Part shown: positions 1-11,871 of the stretch, one piece after another | Layout of the letters: each line of letters opens with the position of its first letter | How positions within the stretch are numbered: position 1 is the first letter of the stretch | Source: Hyphodiscus hymeniophilus | Taxonomy: Eukaryota; Ascomycota; Leotiomycetes; Helotiales; Hyphodiscaceae | Reading direction: 5' to 3' | DNA: 64,000 nucleotides | Assembly (NCBI GenBank): GCA_016508695.1 | Contig: VNKQ01000014.1 | Location: 248,001-312,000 of the forward strand | Translations under genes and position numbers: made by a program | Notes under the pieces: generated by a model | What the model saw: the letters and a program-made list of their open reading frames with translations, nothing else | Told to the model about the DNA's origin: nothing | The model's database searches: none

Positions 1-801
1 CGATAAGATAAACAAGCGCCCGGGGGGTGAGGTGCGGGACACAGTATTCGTTGGTTGTAAGTTACTTAGGGCAAAGTTGTGTTCTATTCTGGCGTTCTTG
101 TGTCCTGGGAGGTATGACGTCGCGCGGTGCTTGATGGGAAATGGGAGGATGGAAAAGGAGTACGAGAATTGTAAAAGCAATCAATCCATCATTCGTTCAT
201 TCATCCATCCATCTCCTCGCTTCCCTTGGCCAAGGGGTCGGTGGAGAGGACGAAAGAGGCGAATGGCATACAGAAGCTCGAAGCAGCCATCAAGATATGC
301 ATGTGCTGGGGCGGGGACACCAAAGGGGGGACTGAGAGGCTCGAGGCTGGGGGCTGAGGTTGAGGCTGAGGTTGAGGGCGAGGGTGAGGGCATATGGAGG
401 TGGGATCGGAGTCGATATCGATGTTGATGTCGATGTTGAAGCTGAAGCTGAAGACGAGAGGTAAGTCGAGGGCGAGAGCCAGCCAACAGCTAGTCGTATT
501 GTACCACCACCACCCCCCCCCACCATACATCCACTCACCCAAGGTAGGACACCCCCAGAACGTGGACCGACTGACTGGGTATGTCATGGGCACGGGAGGG
601 CATGGATGAGATGACAAGTGTTTGACAAGCCGCATGATGTACTCGTAGTGCGCCGGCTGCCGCTTTATGCGATGTGCCGCCGTTCGACGGACATCGGCTC
701 CGGAAGACGTCATGGCAGTTGGACTGTTGCCCCTCCACCAGAGACTCTGAGGCGGTGCGACGGCAGACGAAAGAACCCCATGCTGCCGTAGTGAGGGGAA
801 G

Positions 802-967
802 ATGGGAAAGGGGATGGGAAAGGGGATGGGAAAGGGGATGCAGATGGGATGGGATGGGATGGGATGGGATGGGATGGGATGGGATGGGATGGGATGGGAT
901 GGGATGGGATGGGATGGGATGGGATGGGATGGGATGGGATGGGATGGGATGGGATGGGATGGGATGG
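802..967. repeat. (GGGAT)n minisatellite with G-tract repeats
   Basis: Three copies of a GGGAAAGGGGAT-like unit (from about 802) lead into roughly 24 uninterrupted copies of the pentamer GGGAT at about 846-967. Every unit gives a GGG tract separated by two bases, so the plus strand could fold into G-quadruplexes. It lies about 1.3 kb upstream of the ligase start codon. It creates long spurious open frames on both strands. Confidence 0.95.
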
Positions 968-1072
968 GACCAGACTGGACTGGACGGGACTGGCTCACAT
1001 CATGACGACGCCACAGAATATCTCACTCTCACCCATCCTTCGTACCTTGGGTAGCTTCTGCTGTCTCCAGAC

Positions 1073-1117
1073 TGACTGGCTGACTGGCTGACTGGCTGAC
1101 TGACTGGCTGACTGACT
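1073..1117. repeat. TGACTGGC short tandem repeat
   Basis: A run of TGACTGGC and TGAC units in imperfect tandem array, just downstream of the GGGAT array. No coding content is evident. Confidence 0.85.
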
Positions 1118-2229
1118 GCAGAATCAAGAGGAAGGCAAGACAAGGCCCGACGATCAAAGCGATTGTGCGTACCTCCGCCCATTGTGTTGTGCTCGAGAAA
1201 CTCCTGCATTTTGTTTTACCCCCTTCCCCTCTTCCTCTGTCCCCACTCCTGGTGTTGAAGTCTTTCTCCTCTATCTCTCTCTCTCACTCTCTTCTGCCTT
1301 CTCCTCAGCCGGGGGGGTACCACGGGTGTGTGAAAAACTCGAGGTTGATGCAACGCGACGTCAGAGGAGAACCCCCCCCGGGGGGAAACCTTATAGCGGA
1401 GACATCTCCGCTGGGTCGAAGCCCCAATGACCGACACCCAGACTTGTGGCCCCCCTCCCTTCAGCCTTGGCTACCGCGGCAAGCAGTGTCAGGAGGTCGG
1501 ATTCTCCCAAGTCAACAAGGCGTCGCAGTCAACATCAATATCCTCTCATATCCAAAACATAATTTATTCCAAGACAAGAGTGGGAGTGAACTGGAAAGAA
1601 AGCCTTGTGTTTGGGTGGCGTTGCTTAAAGATAGATCGGTGTTTGCCTTCGCTCCGTCCTTACATGGCTGCGCAAAGAGAGAGAACTGTCGCAACAAAAA
1701 TGGTAAGCAATTGGCCACTCAACGCAGGAGAATAATAAACACATCACATCGAAGAACGCAACAACATTGAAAACTCTCGCAGCTTCTTGTCTTCTTGTCT
1801 TCTTGAACTTGAGGGAGGAAAGCCCCATGCATCCATCTATTCAGACGCTCTCCTATTGGCTACAGCACTCGGCACCAGTAGATGGAAGTGCCGAGCTGGT
1901 GGACCCTTACGTCCGTGGACTGATGCGCGTTGAAAATAGGAACAGGACAGCATCAACTCGACCATGGCTTCATCTGACTCAAACCCTTAACCACATTTGC
2001 GGCTTCAGAGAAAACATGATCTCTTGACCTTGTTTTGCCCCCCAAGGCTCAGCTATTGTTGTATCACAAATCGACACTCCGTCACCCGGGGATCATTGAC
2101 CGAGGCTCTATCTCCCCTGACCCGAGTGAGAACCGCGGGGAAAGGCGCGCTCCAAGGTAAATACTCATGTCCATTTAATAATAGTGATTTTGCATCTCGC
2201 CATGTCAATATATCCAACGACTGACACTT

Positions 2230-3549
2230 ATGGCTTCGCAGACTAGAAGACGTGGAAGTGCTGAATCCGATCAGACCACTTCTTCTTCTCGTCTCTCCAG
2301 ATCATCTACCCCGCCATCAAGCTCGACTTTTACTCTCTCCTTCAACCTCCATCCCTCAAGACCATCTTCACCTACGTCCTCGATCTTCTCCGAATCATCT
2401 GACCATACAATGTCGTCTGCGAGCACGGCCGAGATGGCTGAGCGAGATTACTTCAATGAGAACCCATCTCCCCTAGCATTAGCGAAGCACACGGCGTTGG
2501 CGAAGGACTTCATAGCTTTCCATGCGGCTGCTGGCAGGCGTGTAGCTCTAGTGACATCTGGCGGAACCACGGTACCTCTCGAGAGGCAGACGGTTCGATT
2601 TATAGACAACTTTAGTGCAGGCACAAGAGGAGCTACATCAGCCGAGTATTTCCTCGAGACTGGATACGCCGTTATTTTCCTTCATCGACAATTCAGTCTC
2701 TTGCCATATTCTCGGCATTACAGCCATGCCACGGATTGTTTCCTCGATTTCCTCCACGAAGGCCCAAATGGAACCGTGGAAGCCAACGAGGAATATAGGG
2801 AGAAGATGCTCACGGTTCTTCGACAATACAACTCTGCGAAGCAAAAGAACCTTCTCTTGACTCTACCGTTCACGACCATCAACGACTACCTATTCGTTCT
2901 TCGGTCAATAGCTCAACTTATGCGCCCCCTAGGTCCAAGCGGCCTTCTCTACCTAGCAGCCGCAGTATCTGATTTCTTCGTCCCACCTGAGCGAATGGTG
3001 GAACATAAGATCCAATCCACGAATGCAACAGACACGCAAACAGAAAAGGAAGATGAAGAGGCGTTCGATAATTTCGATTCGTCCCCCGCTGTCCCGCGCA
3101 GCAAGCGTTTAATAGTCGATCTCGACCCGGTTCCCAAGTTCCTCAAGAATCTCGTTGACGGCTGGGCCCCCGAAGGAATGATCGTATCCTTCAAGCTAGA
3201 AACGGACCCGGGCATCCTCGTCCATAAAGCACAGTACTCTCTCGATAGATACCAGCATCATCTCGTGATTGGTAATCTGCTCTCGACGCGGAAGTGGGAG
3301 GTGGTTTTCGTTGCTCCCGCACAGAAGGACCAGTGGATCCGAGTTCCAAGAAGTCAGAGGAAGAAGTCGACAAGTGGAATCGCGGACATGGTGGGCATGG
3401 CTGGGAACGGGACGGAAGCGAATAAACCCCTGGATCCAAAGGACCTTCCCGAGGGAGATCCCGAGATGGAGATTGAGAGTCTGATCATACCGGCTGTGGA
3501 GGAGTTACATACGAAACATATCGCGAAATATGCGAGGAACCACTCTTAG
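2230..3549 (+). CDS. CAB2: Phosphopantothenate-cysteine ligase (PPCS), coenzyme A biosynthesis
   Basis: Single-exon frame of 439 residues. It should catalyse ATP/CTP-dependent joining of 4'-phosphopantothenate and cysteine, the second step from pantothenate to CoA, in the cytosol. The family signature is plain: VALVTSGGTTVPLE near residues 105-117, followed by VRFIDNFSAGTRG near 122-134, then LYLAAAVSDFF near 240 and a SFKLETD motif near 320, all typical of eukaryotic PPCS (DFP domain). The first about 60 residues are a Ser/Thr/Pro-rich tail not found in the core family, and Met61 (2410) is an alternative start. The insertion rich in acidic residues near 265-285 also looks lineage-specific. 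The gene stands alone between two non-coding stretches. Identification is by motif and overall sequence pattern. Confidence 0.93.
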   Translation: MASQTRRRGSAESDQTTSSSRLSRSSTPPSSSTFTLSFNLHPSRPSSPTSSIFSESSDHTMSSASTAEMAERDYFNENPSPLALAKHTALAKDFIAFHAAAGRRVALVTSGGTTVPLERQTVRFIDNFSAGTRGATSAEYFLETGYAVIFLHRQFSLLPYSRHYSHATDCFLDFLHEGPNGTVEANEEYREKMLTVLRQYNSAKQKNLLLTLPFTTINDYLFVLRSIAQLMRPLGPSGLLYLAAAVSDFFVPPERMVEHKIQSTNATDTQTEKEDEEAFDNFDSSPAVPRSKRLIVDLDPVPKFLKNLVDGWAPEGMIVSFKLETDPGILVHKAQYSLDRYQHHLVIGNLLSTRKWEVVFVAPAQKDQWIRVPRSQRKKSTSGIADMVGMAGNGTEANKPLDPKDLPEGDPEMEIESLIIPAVEELHTKHIAKYARNHS

Positions 3550-4808
3550 ACGATCGTAGATGCGCCACACAGTATAGAGATTCGCCTTCCAGCCGGCGGG
3601 CCTGTCGCTCCAGGGCTACGACAACCAAGATCAAGGATGAGGTATCTCTGGGAATATTCTAGATCTCCCTACAAAATCGTACATAGTCGACCGACCATTG
3701 GATCTTGGCCGTTTAGAGACTTGATATCCTGCAATCCCTGCTAGATAGATAAATCGCAGATACGGTAATCTACCACTTGTGTACAGAAACATTCAAGCAT
3801 TTCGAAAGAGAAATTTCCATTTATTTATAGATTTGTTACACAAGTGTGGCACGTAAGGTACTCAATGTTGTACTTGGAAAATCATCTCATGCAATACACA
3901 TGCTCAAACCCAGCTGTTGTGAAACTCTTTCTGTGAATCTACTAGCCTGGTCCAGGAAGATTAACGATTCGATACTGAACATGCAGAAGCTGAGAATTGA
4001 AGTCTCGCATAGCATCCCACATGTGATTACTCTCCCTCCACATTTTTGACCAGGTCAGTAATACAAGGATAAGCAGACCAGAGTCTAAGCACTCGTGTAG
4101 TACAGCCTTGTCCAACGCCTCGAGCTCCGCTCCAGGTATCTCGCGATGCAAAGCCGCAGTCACACGATGGCTCGAAACTGAATCACCTCACTATCAGATC
4201 CTACATCTATTCAAATCGATCTATTTCTCCAACTAACCATCCAAATCAAGCTGTCTCCTCTGGCTCCGCAAAGTTTCCCAGACTCAAGACTGACAGCTCA
4301 TCAGGGGAAACGAGACTAGAAATCTTGTTAGGTAGCCAAAGAGCTTGAGAAGTACCTATACCTTAGATCAAAATACCACCCAAGCAATTCCATTTACCAA
4401 TTTCTCTTCATGTACAAAAAATATGCTTTTATCAATCTTCTTTAAATATCCCACTCCTCTGGATCTATTAACCGTCCTGCAGGATCAGCTGCAAGCTTCC
4501 AACTACGGAAAGAGCTGTAAGTAAACCACTCCCCTCTAATTGAGGCTTGTCTTTTAGGGTTTCCTCGTGTCTTCTTCATATTAAACGAAGTTTAGTGAGC
4601 TTTGGAATGGAAGGAGGAACCTGCCTTGGGCTTTGCAAACACGCCTTTTAAGCAAGAGCATCCTAGGTAAGGGTGGTCCAAGGCCACAAAGTGGAGAAAT
4701 CCGATGTTATAGAGGCTATGATTGAAACGATCAAAAGTCACCAGTTGAGCGATTTGGATCATGTTAACATGAACAGCCCTTCTATTTCATTTGTTTCCCC
4801 AAAATCCC
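3550..4808. other. Intergenic region, no clear gene
   Basis: Only short open frames without recognisable domains. The first 300 bases probably contain the 3' UTR of the ligase gene. Confidence 0.5.
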
Positions 4809-5296
4809 CTACAGACTAGATGGCCGAGTCGAGACTAGGGACTGTTGAGCCTGACTCTGTTTGTCGAGATCTTGCGACAGCCTGCGCAGATCATTGCAAT
4901 GATACGTCCGGCATGCGTGCAAGTCGGCACGACAGCGATACTGGTAACAGCGACAAAAGCGATAATAGACCACAGCGATAATAGCGACGACAGCGATAAA
5001 AGAGATAGCTAGCCATTCGGCGTCTACGAATAACGAGCCTGGGCATGGAGCTCCTCATGTACTACAAAAGCGGTGTCGGCTGTATGAGACATATCTGGAG
5101 CACGGCAGAACCACTCCGTTGCTTGCATAGTATCGTCATTCTCAACCTCCAACTTCGCGAGTCTCTTCTCCACTGCCCCCAACATCTCCACGTACTCATG
5201 GTCGTTGTACTCCTCCTCTTCCCTCTATTCAACGTGCTGGGGATTCATGTCGGAGAAGAGTTCCTTCACGATCCAGAGCTCCTCCTCAATCATCAT
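4809..5296 (-). pseudogene. Small broken gene: coiled-coil-like N part plus C-terminal membrane segment
   Basis: On the minus strand an ATG at 5296 opens a frame of 91 codons ending at 5024, interrupted only by one TAG at 5225-5227 (codon 24). The part after the stop is charged and helix-like (LGAVEKRLAKLEVEND). A second minus frame overlaps its end and runs to a stop at 4809. It encodes a clear hydrophobic helix (LAISFIAVVAIIAVVYY), then a Cys/Arg-rich tail and a polar C terminus. The simplest reading is one small single-pass membrane protein gene damaged by a nonsense mutation and a frameshift, although an intron could join the two frames. I do not recognise a family. The opposite strand also has an open frame at 5045-5305, which I consider a shadow. 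Confidence 0.35.
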
Positions 5297-5675
5297 ATGC
5301 ACTGAAAACCCCCTCAGTTGTTATTTATGATGGGAAAACCCTCTCTATTTCATTGAACATGAACTTTCTCTAGATCACGTAAAGGTAGCGAAAGTTTCGT
5401 GCGTCGGAGTAGACGGCTTGATTTGGAGAAATATTTTTCTTTTGCAACTTTTTCTGGATTTGTGTTTTGGAGTTGTTGTAGCGAGAACTTGCTAAGAGAC
5501 GAAGACGATGTATGAGTCTCTTTATTTTTGCCAAAGAGATAAAATCTTTTGGAGATAATCGACAAACACAACGAAATCTAACATCGACATTGAAACACAA
5601 AACAAAAGGCCGGTACCAAGGGTATTTCCTACACTCCAGACACCATTCTAGATTACCACATCCCAAGTCCCAACC

Positions 5676-6653
5676 TCAATAGATACCCTCTAACAAGCGC
5701 TCCCCAATTCCATCCATTGTACCCTCCCCATGCACGCCCAAAATCCTCCTCTCGTTTACGTAATCTCTCCCATCTTCGCCGAAGACAGCACACTTAAGTA
5801 CCTCGCCCTTCTCACCAATGATCGCCCTCCCAACCCTCCCATCAACCCACTCAATCCTAACTTGCTTGGCCTCCGCATCAGCCGCACTGATGTCAGCAAT
5901 AACCCTCTCCCTATCCTTCCCCTTCCTCCTGCCTTTGAGCTTGACATCTTCATCGAGCTTGAAGGTCTTCCTCAAAGCCTTGATGACCGTAGAGCGATTG
6001 TGATACCCGACGACCTCCCTCCTTAACGCCCTTACAAAAGCTCTCAGGTCTTGAATCTTGCGCTTGACGATGTCGTCGTCAATCCTTGGCGAAGGGAGAT
6101 GGCGTTCTGCGAGTGAAGCAAGCGGAATACATGGCGGAACCGTATGGCGATGTACTCTCAGTAGATCCTGCCCAGGCCATGGCTTGTTCAACATCACATA
6201 ATACGGTCTCGCGAACTTCCCACCCGAGCTCGAAACATCGATGCGGATACCCAGGACGTTCCCTCCATCCACAGCGTTTGGATCGGGATCTTGGATGCGG
6301 AAAGTGGTGATGGATGCGCAGGCGCGGTATAGGTTCTCCTGGTTGTGCGCCGCCTGGGCGGTGGCTAGGGAGATGAGGGGACTACCGTCTTCGGCCTCTG
6401 GACTTCTCTGGGATGCTTGGGTGGGAGCCGGTTGACGGGACTTTAGGTGAGACAAAATCGATTTGGAGGCTCGAGACGAGAGGATCGTGGCCGCTTGGAG
6501 GGCTCGTTGGGTCTTGAGAGTTGCGACTATGGTTGTTAGAAGTGTTTGCAGAAAGGGAAGGGGATGTTTACTTTGGGATTGGAGGTCACTGATTTCATTG
6601 TCGAGTTGTGCCTCGATTGGATCTTCGGGGGTTGAAGATTCTATGTCTGTCAT
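5676..6653 (-). CDS. MCM21: Inner kinetochore protein CENP-O/Mcm21 homologue
   Basis: Intronless frame of 325 residues from the ATG at 6653; an in-frame ATG at 6791 would add 46 residues of low-quality basic sequence and is less likely. The N-terminal third is helical and polar, as expected for the coiled-coil part of COMA-complex subunits. The central part carries the fungal CENP-O pattern: ITTFRIQDPD near residue 120, GNVLGIRIDV, then a FARPYYVMLNKP stretch and VHRHTVPPCIPL near 175. The family acts at the centromere as part of the CCAN/COMA complex with CENP-P, Ame1 and Okp1 equivalents. The start codon lies 463 bp from the divergent transporter gene, so the two probably share a promoter region. 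Confidence 0.82.
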   Translation of the reverse strand: MTDIESSTPEDPIEAQLDNEISDLQSQSKHPLPFLQTLLTTIVATLKTQRALQAATILSSRASKSILSHLKSRQPAPTQASQRSPEAEDGSPLISLATAQAAHNQENLYRACASITTFRIQDPDPNAVDGGNVLGIRIDVSSSGGKFARPYYVMLNKPWPGQDLLRVHRHTVPPCIPLASLAERHLPSPRIDDDIVKRKIQDLRAFVRALRREVVGYHNRSTVIKALRKTFKLDEDVKLKGRRKGKDRERVIADISAADAEAKQVRIEWVDGRVGRAIIGEKGEVLKCAVFGEDGRDYVNERRILGVHGEGTMDGIGERLLEGIY

Positions 6654-7116
6654 TTCGAAAGGGAATAAAGGGTTAATGGTAAGTAATCTCTTGGAGTGCA
6701 GATTTGATCCTTGATGTTGTCGTCGCGCGTCAAAGAGCAGCACGCGCCGTCGGCTTTGCGCATCGTCACGTGCTTGGTGGTGGGGATCCATGCCCTTGAA
6801 TGACAGATAAGGTAACGGACTGATTGAAATCTGGATGCGCGAGTTGTCTCATCCTTCTCTCCTGTTTATTCCTCTACTCCCTTTCATCTCAATTGTGAAT
6901 GCATCTTCATCACTGCCGATTTACAATCATATTTGCTCTTTTCCATCCCAATGGCCCTTCTCATCTGAGCTCGATCTTCGCCCTACAGAAGAGGACACGT
7001 TCACTAGACCGCTTTGTGCCTGACGATCCACATCCACAACCAGTCGCCGAAGAAAGGCACAGACAGACTTTAGAGGCCAGCGAGGTCCTCTGAAGTTGAA
7101 AGACGACATCACATGG
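6654..7116. promoter_or_regulatory. Shared divergent promoter region (CENP-O / acetyl-CoA transporter)
   Basis: 463 bp between two start codons pointing away from each other. The right half is pyrimidine-rich, as is common just upstream of fungal start codons. No specific factor site was assigned. Confidence 0.45.
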
Positions 7117-9133
7117 ATGCCTACCCCACTACTTGGCGACACAATTCCTTCATTGACAGCTCAATCTCCTTCAACAAATCTGCATAAACTTCAACTTCCC
7201 CTCCATCACAATTCTCAATTCCCATATGCTCAAGAATTAGACGAACTTTCTCCCTCTGGACAGCGTCATAATAGCTTCACAAACGAGGCACAAAACGCTC
7301 CCGAAGACTCGAAACACCTCCTCAGCGACAACTCTGAAGACGAAGACCTCGAAGAGAATCCTATGGGTACCAAGACCCGCCGCCCGAAATCGAAAGAGCC
7401 TGAGCCCTCCGGCTCTGCCTCCACCGCGGGAGGAGAGAACGGCCACGCGAACGGCAATATGAATTCCAGCGTCGAATACCGGCGCAAGAATGCATCACTC
7501 GACTCTCCTAGTGTTACGGCGAACTTAATGGCGCGCGAGTCTTTCTCATTGGATGCTGATGTCCCCAAGACGCCCACCATAAATAATCATGGGTTCTTTC
7601 AGCTACCAATGCAGGATAGGAGGAATTTTGGGCTCTTGGTGCTGCTCTACTTCCTACAAGGTGTGCCCATGGGATTGGCGACTGGAAGTGTCCCTTTCTT
7701 GTTGAAGCCACATATGAGTTACAGTGCGCTTGGCGTTTTCAGTTTGGCCTCATACCCATACTCTTTGAAGCTTTTGTGGAGTCCTATCGTGGACGCAGTC
7801 TGGAGTCCGAAGTTGGGAAGGAGGAAGAGTTGGATTATGCCAATTCAACTTCTGTCTGGCATTGGGATGCTCTGGCTAGGATCAAGGGTAAAGGATATGA
7901 TGGCCACAGCAAGCGAAGATGATGGAGCTGGCATCTGGGGCTTTACGGGCTGGTGGTTCTTTCTGGTGTTCATGTGCGCTACACAAGATATTGCGGTAGA
8001 TGGATGGGCTCTCACTCTTCTGACTCCGGGGAATATCTCGTACGCATCGACTGCGCAGACTGTGGGCTTGACCGCAGGTCAGTTCATGTCTTATACGGTC
8101 TTCCTAGCCTTCAACTCGCCAGATTTTGCGAACAAATGGTTTCGAACGATCCCCCTCGACGAAGGCGTCATGACATTGGGTGGTTATTTGACGTTTTGGG
8201 GTTGGGCATACATAATCGTAACGCTGGGACTGGCAGCTTTGAAGAAGGAGGAAAAGACGAAAAACGAAGACGGCATCTGGGATGTGTACAAGGTCATGTG
8301 GGGAGTGCTGAAACTTGAGAACATCCAAACAATCATCATCATCCATCTGATCGCAAAGATTGGCTTCCAGGCAAATGACGCAGTCACGAATCTGAAGTTG
8401 ATTGACAAGGGATTCAGCCAAGAGGATCTGGCACTCACGGTGTTGATTGACTTCCCATTTGAGATTGGTCTTGGGTACTACGCAGGCAAATGGTCTACGA
8501 CATATACGCCGATGCGACTCTGGTGCTGGGGATTTGTAGGTCGTCTCACTGCGGCCGTCATTGCTCAGATCACAGTCATTATATTCCCTTCGAACGGAGT
8601 CGATACCTGGTATCTACTGGTAGTGATCGCAGAACACATCTTTTCGACGTTCACCAGTACTGTCATGTTCGTAGCAGTTTCCGCATTCCATGCCAGAATC
8701 GCCGATCCCGTCATTGGGGGAACTTACATGACCCTTCTCGCTACGTAAGTACTCTCCCCTTCTCTCATACGGTTGTACTAAATTCCATAGCGTTTCCAAT
8801 CTCGGCGGTACATTCCCGCGCTTTTTCGTCCTCAAACTCGTCGACGCCTTCACAGTCGCATCCTGCATCCCTCCATCCGCCGACTACAAATTGAATCCGA
8901 AACTGCATGGTCCCCTCATTACGGAGACTTTCTCCTGCGCACTGTCCCAAGAGAAAGATCGCTGTATACAAGGTGGCGGTATCTGCGATATTCAGAGGGA
9001 TGGATATTATGTTATGAATATCGTGTGTGTGATCATAGGTGTCATCACGTTCTGGGGATTTATCAAGCCGGCCGCTTTGAGGTTGCAGGCTTTGCCATTG
9101 AGGGCTTGGAGGATCGCTGAGGGGAGCAGTTGA
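7117..9133 (+). CDS. Acetyl-CoA transporter, SLC33A1/AT-1 family (MFS)
   Basis: Two exons, 7117-8744 and 8791-9133, joined across a 46-bp intron (GTAAGT...CATAG), give 656 residues. The first in-frame ATG is at 7117. About 170 polar Ser/Asn/Glu-rich cytosolic residues precede the membrane domain, which begins with FGLLVLLYFLQGVPMG and continues with LKLLWSPIVDAVW and GRRKSWIMPIQLL. These are hallmark sequences of the family that moves acetyl-CoA into the ER/Golgi lumen for protein and glycan acetylation. The CATQDIAVDGWALTLL segment further along is also characteristic. The C-terminal exon carries the last membrane helices and a short tail. Around a dozen hydrophobic segments are visible. It is divergent to the CENP-O gene. 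Family assignment is strong; the cellular compartment is inferred from animal and yeast relatives. Confidence 0.88.
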
Positions 9134-11871
9134 CAAAGGAACGACATTTGTATCATAATAGATTAGATGAAAGAATACGCATGATTGGATCTAGACCGAG
9201 TGGCTAACACTTGACTACCACTTGTGGTCGGAGATGGAAATCGCATCCTAATAGCTACCATTGATTCAGTGATTGAATTTAAAAAGTGTATACACATTGC
9301 TTGCACAAGATTAGATCTCACATCACAAGCCGAAGGGCACAAGCGCTTGCTCCAGCCGACATTCCAAACGGCGTGCTTGAAAGAAGTAATCCCCCGTCTA
9401 CTACTTGCAATCGGGGTCAAACTGCAAATAACATTCCAGGAGGAGGAAGGAAGTAATGTGTTCTCTTAGAATATTCACTGGATATATGCGATTGTTAAGT
9501 TGAATTTCGCCTAACTTTATGTCAATCATCAAGTGTCAAGCCAAAAAATACGACTGTGCCTGGCGTGTCTATGTGTAAACCATTAAACCGTTATAGTATG
9601 CAAGAGAGAGTTTTCTTGCTCTATGTGTTTTATTACACGACAAAATCTCCACCAGTGCCTCTTCTTGAAAATTGAGATGGATCTTCACAGGGATTGGTTC
9701 CCCATACGGTTTAAATTTGTAATGGTTTCGAGCTTTTGTCTGAGTCTGGAGGCAGACGTCATGCTTCTCATACAACCAGACTCTTTTTATCCATGGCGTC
9801 TTTGCAGAATGTAGACGAGTGGAGCTGTTGTCTTGAAGCTCGATGCTATTTTCTGTGTTTCCCAGTCTGCCAGCTCTCTGGTTCGTTAGTCTCGAAGACT
9901 GGCTAGGCCCAGCAAGAGTTATCGACTATCGAGTGACTTCCCTAGCCCTGACCCCGATCCATTCGAGTCCCCCCATGGATGTCCCTGATCACTAACAATA
10001 TGCCGAATTCTACGAAGCTTCCAAACACCCCTACTGTTGTTAGCTTGTCTGCAATGGATAATGCTGTTCCATTTACGATTTCGATCTTCTGAGCCAATGT
10101 GCTGTCTCGGATTGGGGCAAATTGCACGAATATCCTCACCGGGAGGTTGGTCGGCCCAGACTGGAAGAGATCCATGTTCGGCTTTTGTTGCGACGATCAA
10201 CGACGTCAACTCAAGTACTTCCAATTTTCCAAAACAAGAGAATTGAAAGCGGCTCTCCGGCGTAACGGCTAATCGCCGCCTACCTACCGGGAATCTCCTC
10301 ACCCACATACTCATGGCATTCAGTCACATGACTATCATCGCCTGAACTGGATAGAAATCGTTGGGAGACTGGAGTGATGGCCAACATCTGTGCGGGACTC
10401 TCGAGGGACGATAGTAATCCCATTGTAAACATTGGGCTGTACAGATGTGATGACCGTTTGGATGCAAGACCGGGCAAGGCAGTGGATGGGGAGGTTTATG
10501 AACGAATTTAATGAGTTGTGTGCATGCTGAGGTTTGGGCTTTATGCAGCAAGACGCCGCCGGTCCAACGGAATGATTGAGGGCTGAACTGGCATCATGGA
10601 TTCATGGCTTCGACAACCTGAGTCGTATCCATCTACTCAAGCAAGTCAAGGAAATTGAATTGTGGGATCGGAGATTTACAGTCGTAACCTTGGGACCGAG
10701 GCGTCTCAACCCAGTAGCTGGAACTTATATATCCGCAACCGAAGCACTTGGGGTTATTTGATAAATGGATCTCCAATCAGAAAGGGAGTGATCGTCAACT
10801 CGCTGCCGGAGAACACTCTGTTTTCAACCATGTTCGTTATGTCCAACTTCCAGGAAGAATTAATCGCTCCGGATGAGAACCCACAGGGCCACAGCCGAGG
10901 CCAAAGGCAGGAGGAGCCTTTGCGTGCTATGCTGAAATTAGACTATGTTACTCGGCTACAAGCTCTTAATGCGGGAGGGAAACGGTGCCTGAGAGCTTGA
11001 GAATAGGAGGCATTAAGGAGGAAGATGCTCCGTCTCCGATCCAAGAGATGGTTGAGGTTGAGAAAAGAGGCCCTCGGACCTCTGGCTTCTCCCCTGGTAG
11101 CTGCTCAATACTCGTAACGGCCACGAGCTACTTGACTCGCGCCCTATGTGCGACTCAGGCATTACTCCACGCTGACACATTCATTCGGCTTTACATTATC
11201 AGTTGAAAATTCAACGCCAAGAAAAGGAGTGGAGAATTTCCCCTGAGTTCGCATTGCCGGTGCTGCCTCTTCCACGTATTAGCCACACAGCACTCTGCAT
11301 CTCGAAAGCCGTGGAGAAGTTTTATAAAGTGCCCACTTCTCCTAAGTGTTTCGCATTCTGGTGATGCCTTGCACCGGTTGCACCCCACCCGGAGGACGAG
11401 CCTTAAAAAGACATGCCGAGCCCATCACACGTGCGCCAAAACCTTAGGGGTGGATATGGCAAAGTCGCAATGGTACGCAATCCCCACATTCACACCTCAT
11501 GCATGACGGTGGCGTCGCCTTAGGACGAAAATCTTCAATCTGCACGATGGAAGAGGTTAGGAGTCAGGTACCACAGATGGATAGCCCCCAATCTGTATCC
11601 AGACGTTCCAGACATATGTCCCCATTCTTCCGACTCTCTGATCGGCATTCTATAACCTAAGTGATGGATAGTTCAATCATGGAAAACGGGACGGCAGTGT
11701 CAACGGAAGCAACCGTCTTCATGAAATGGAGACTTCAAATGGCTTCGGGTTCCCCATCGAAATCCACTTTCTTTTGCACCGTCTCTGATCCCGCTCGACT
11801 GGCGTTCATACACTTTGCCTGCGTTCTCATTCCGTTCTCATTTCGTTTTGCTTTCCATTCTGCTCCTAGTC
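9134..11871. other. Gene-poor stretch of 2.7 kb
   Basis: Open frames on both strands (for example 9919-10314 minus and 10662-11000 plus) have no start-context support or recognisable motif, and no neighbouring frames join into a convincing spliced gene. It could hold decayed genes or a long promoter. I see nothing specific. Confidence 0.5.

Larger units (their letters stand above)
1..2229. other. Intergenic region upstream of CAB2
   Basis: I see no convincing gene here. The long minus-strand open frame across about 201-998 is an artefact of the pentanucleotide array at 846-967 and of G/A-rich low-complexity sequence near 340-460. The last few hundred bases presumably hold the promoter and 5' leader of the phosphopantothenate-cysteine ligase gene. 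Several low-complexity blocks are listed separately. Confidence 0.6.

Noticed and set aside
201..998. 265-codon minus-strand open frame with PIPSH repeats
   Set aside because: Entirely produced by the pentanucleotide array and neighbouring low-complexity DNA; all frames across it are open.
9919..10314. Two overlapping minus-strand frames in the gap between transporter and rhodopsin-type gene
   Set aside because: No recognisable domain, poor composition, frames conflict, no supporting splice signals.
10576..11206. Chain of plus-strand frames of 60-110 codons
   Set aside because: Do not join into one protein by plausible introns and show no family motif.
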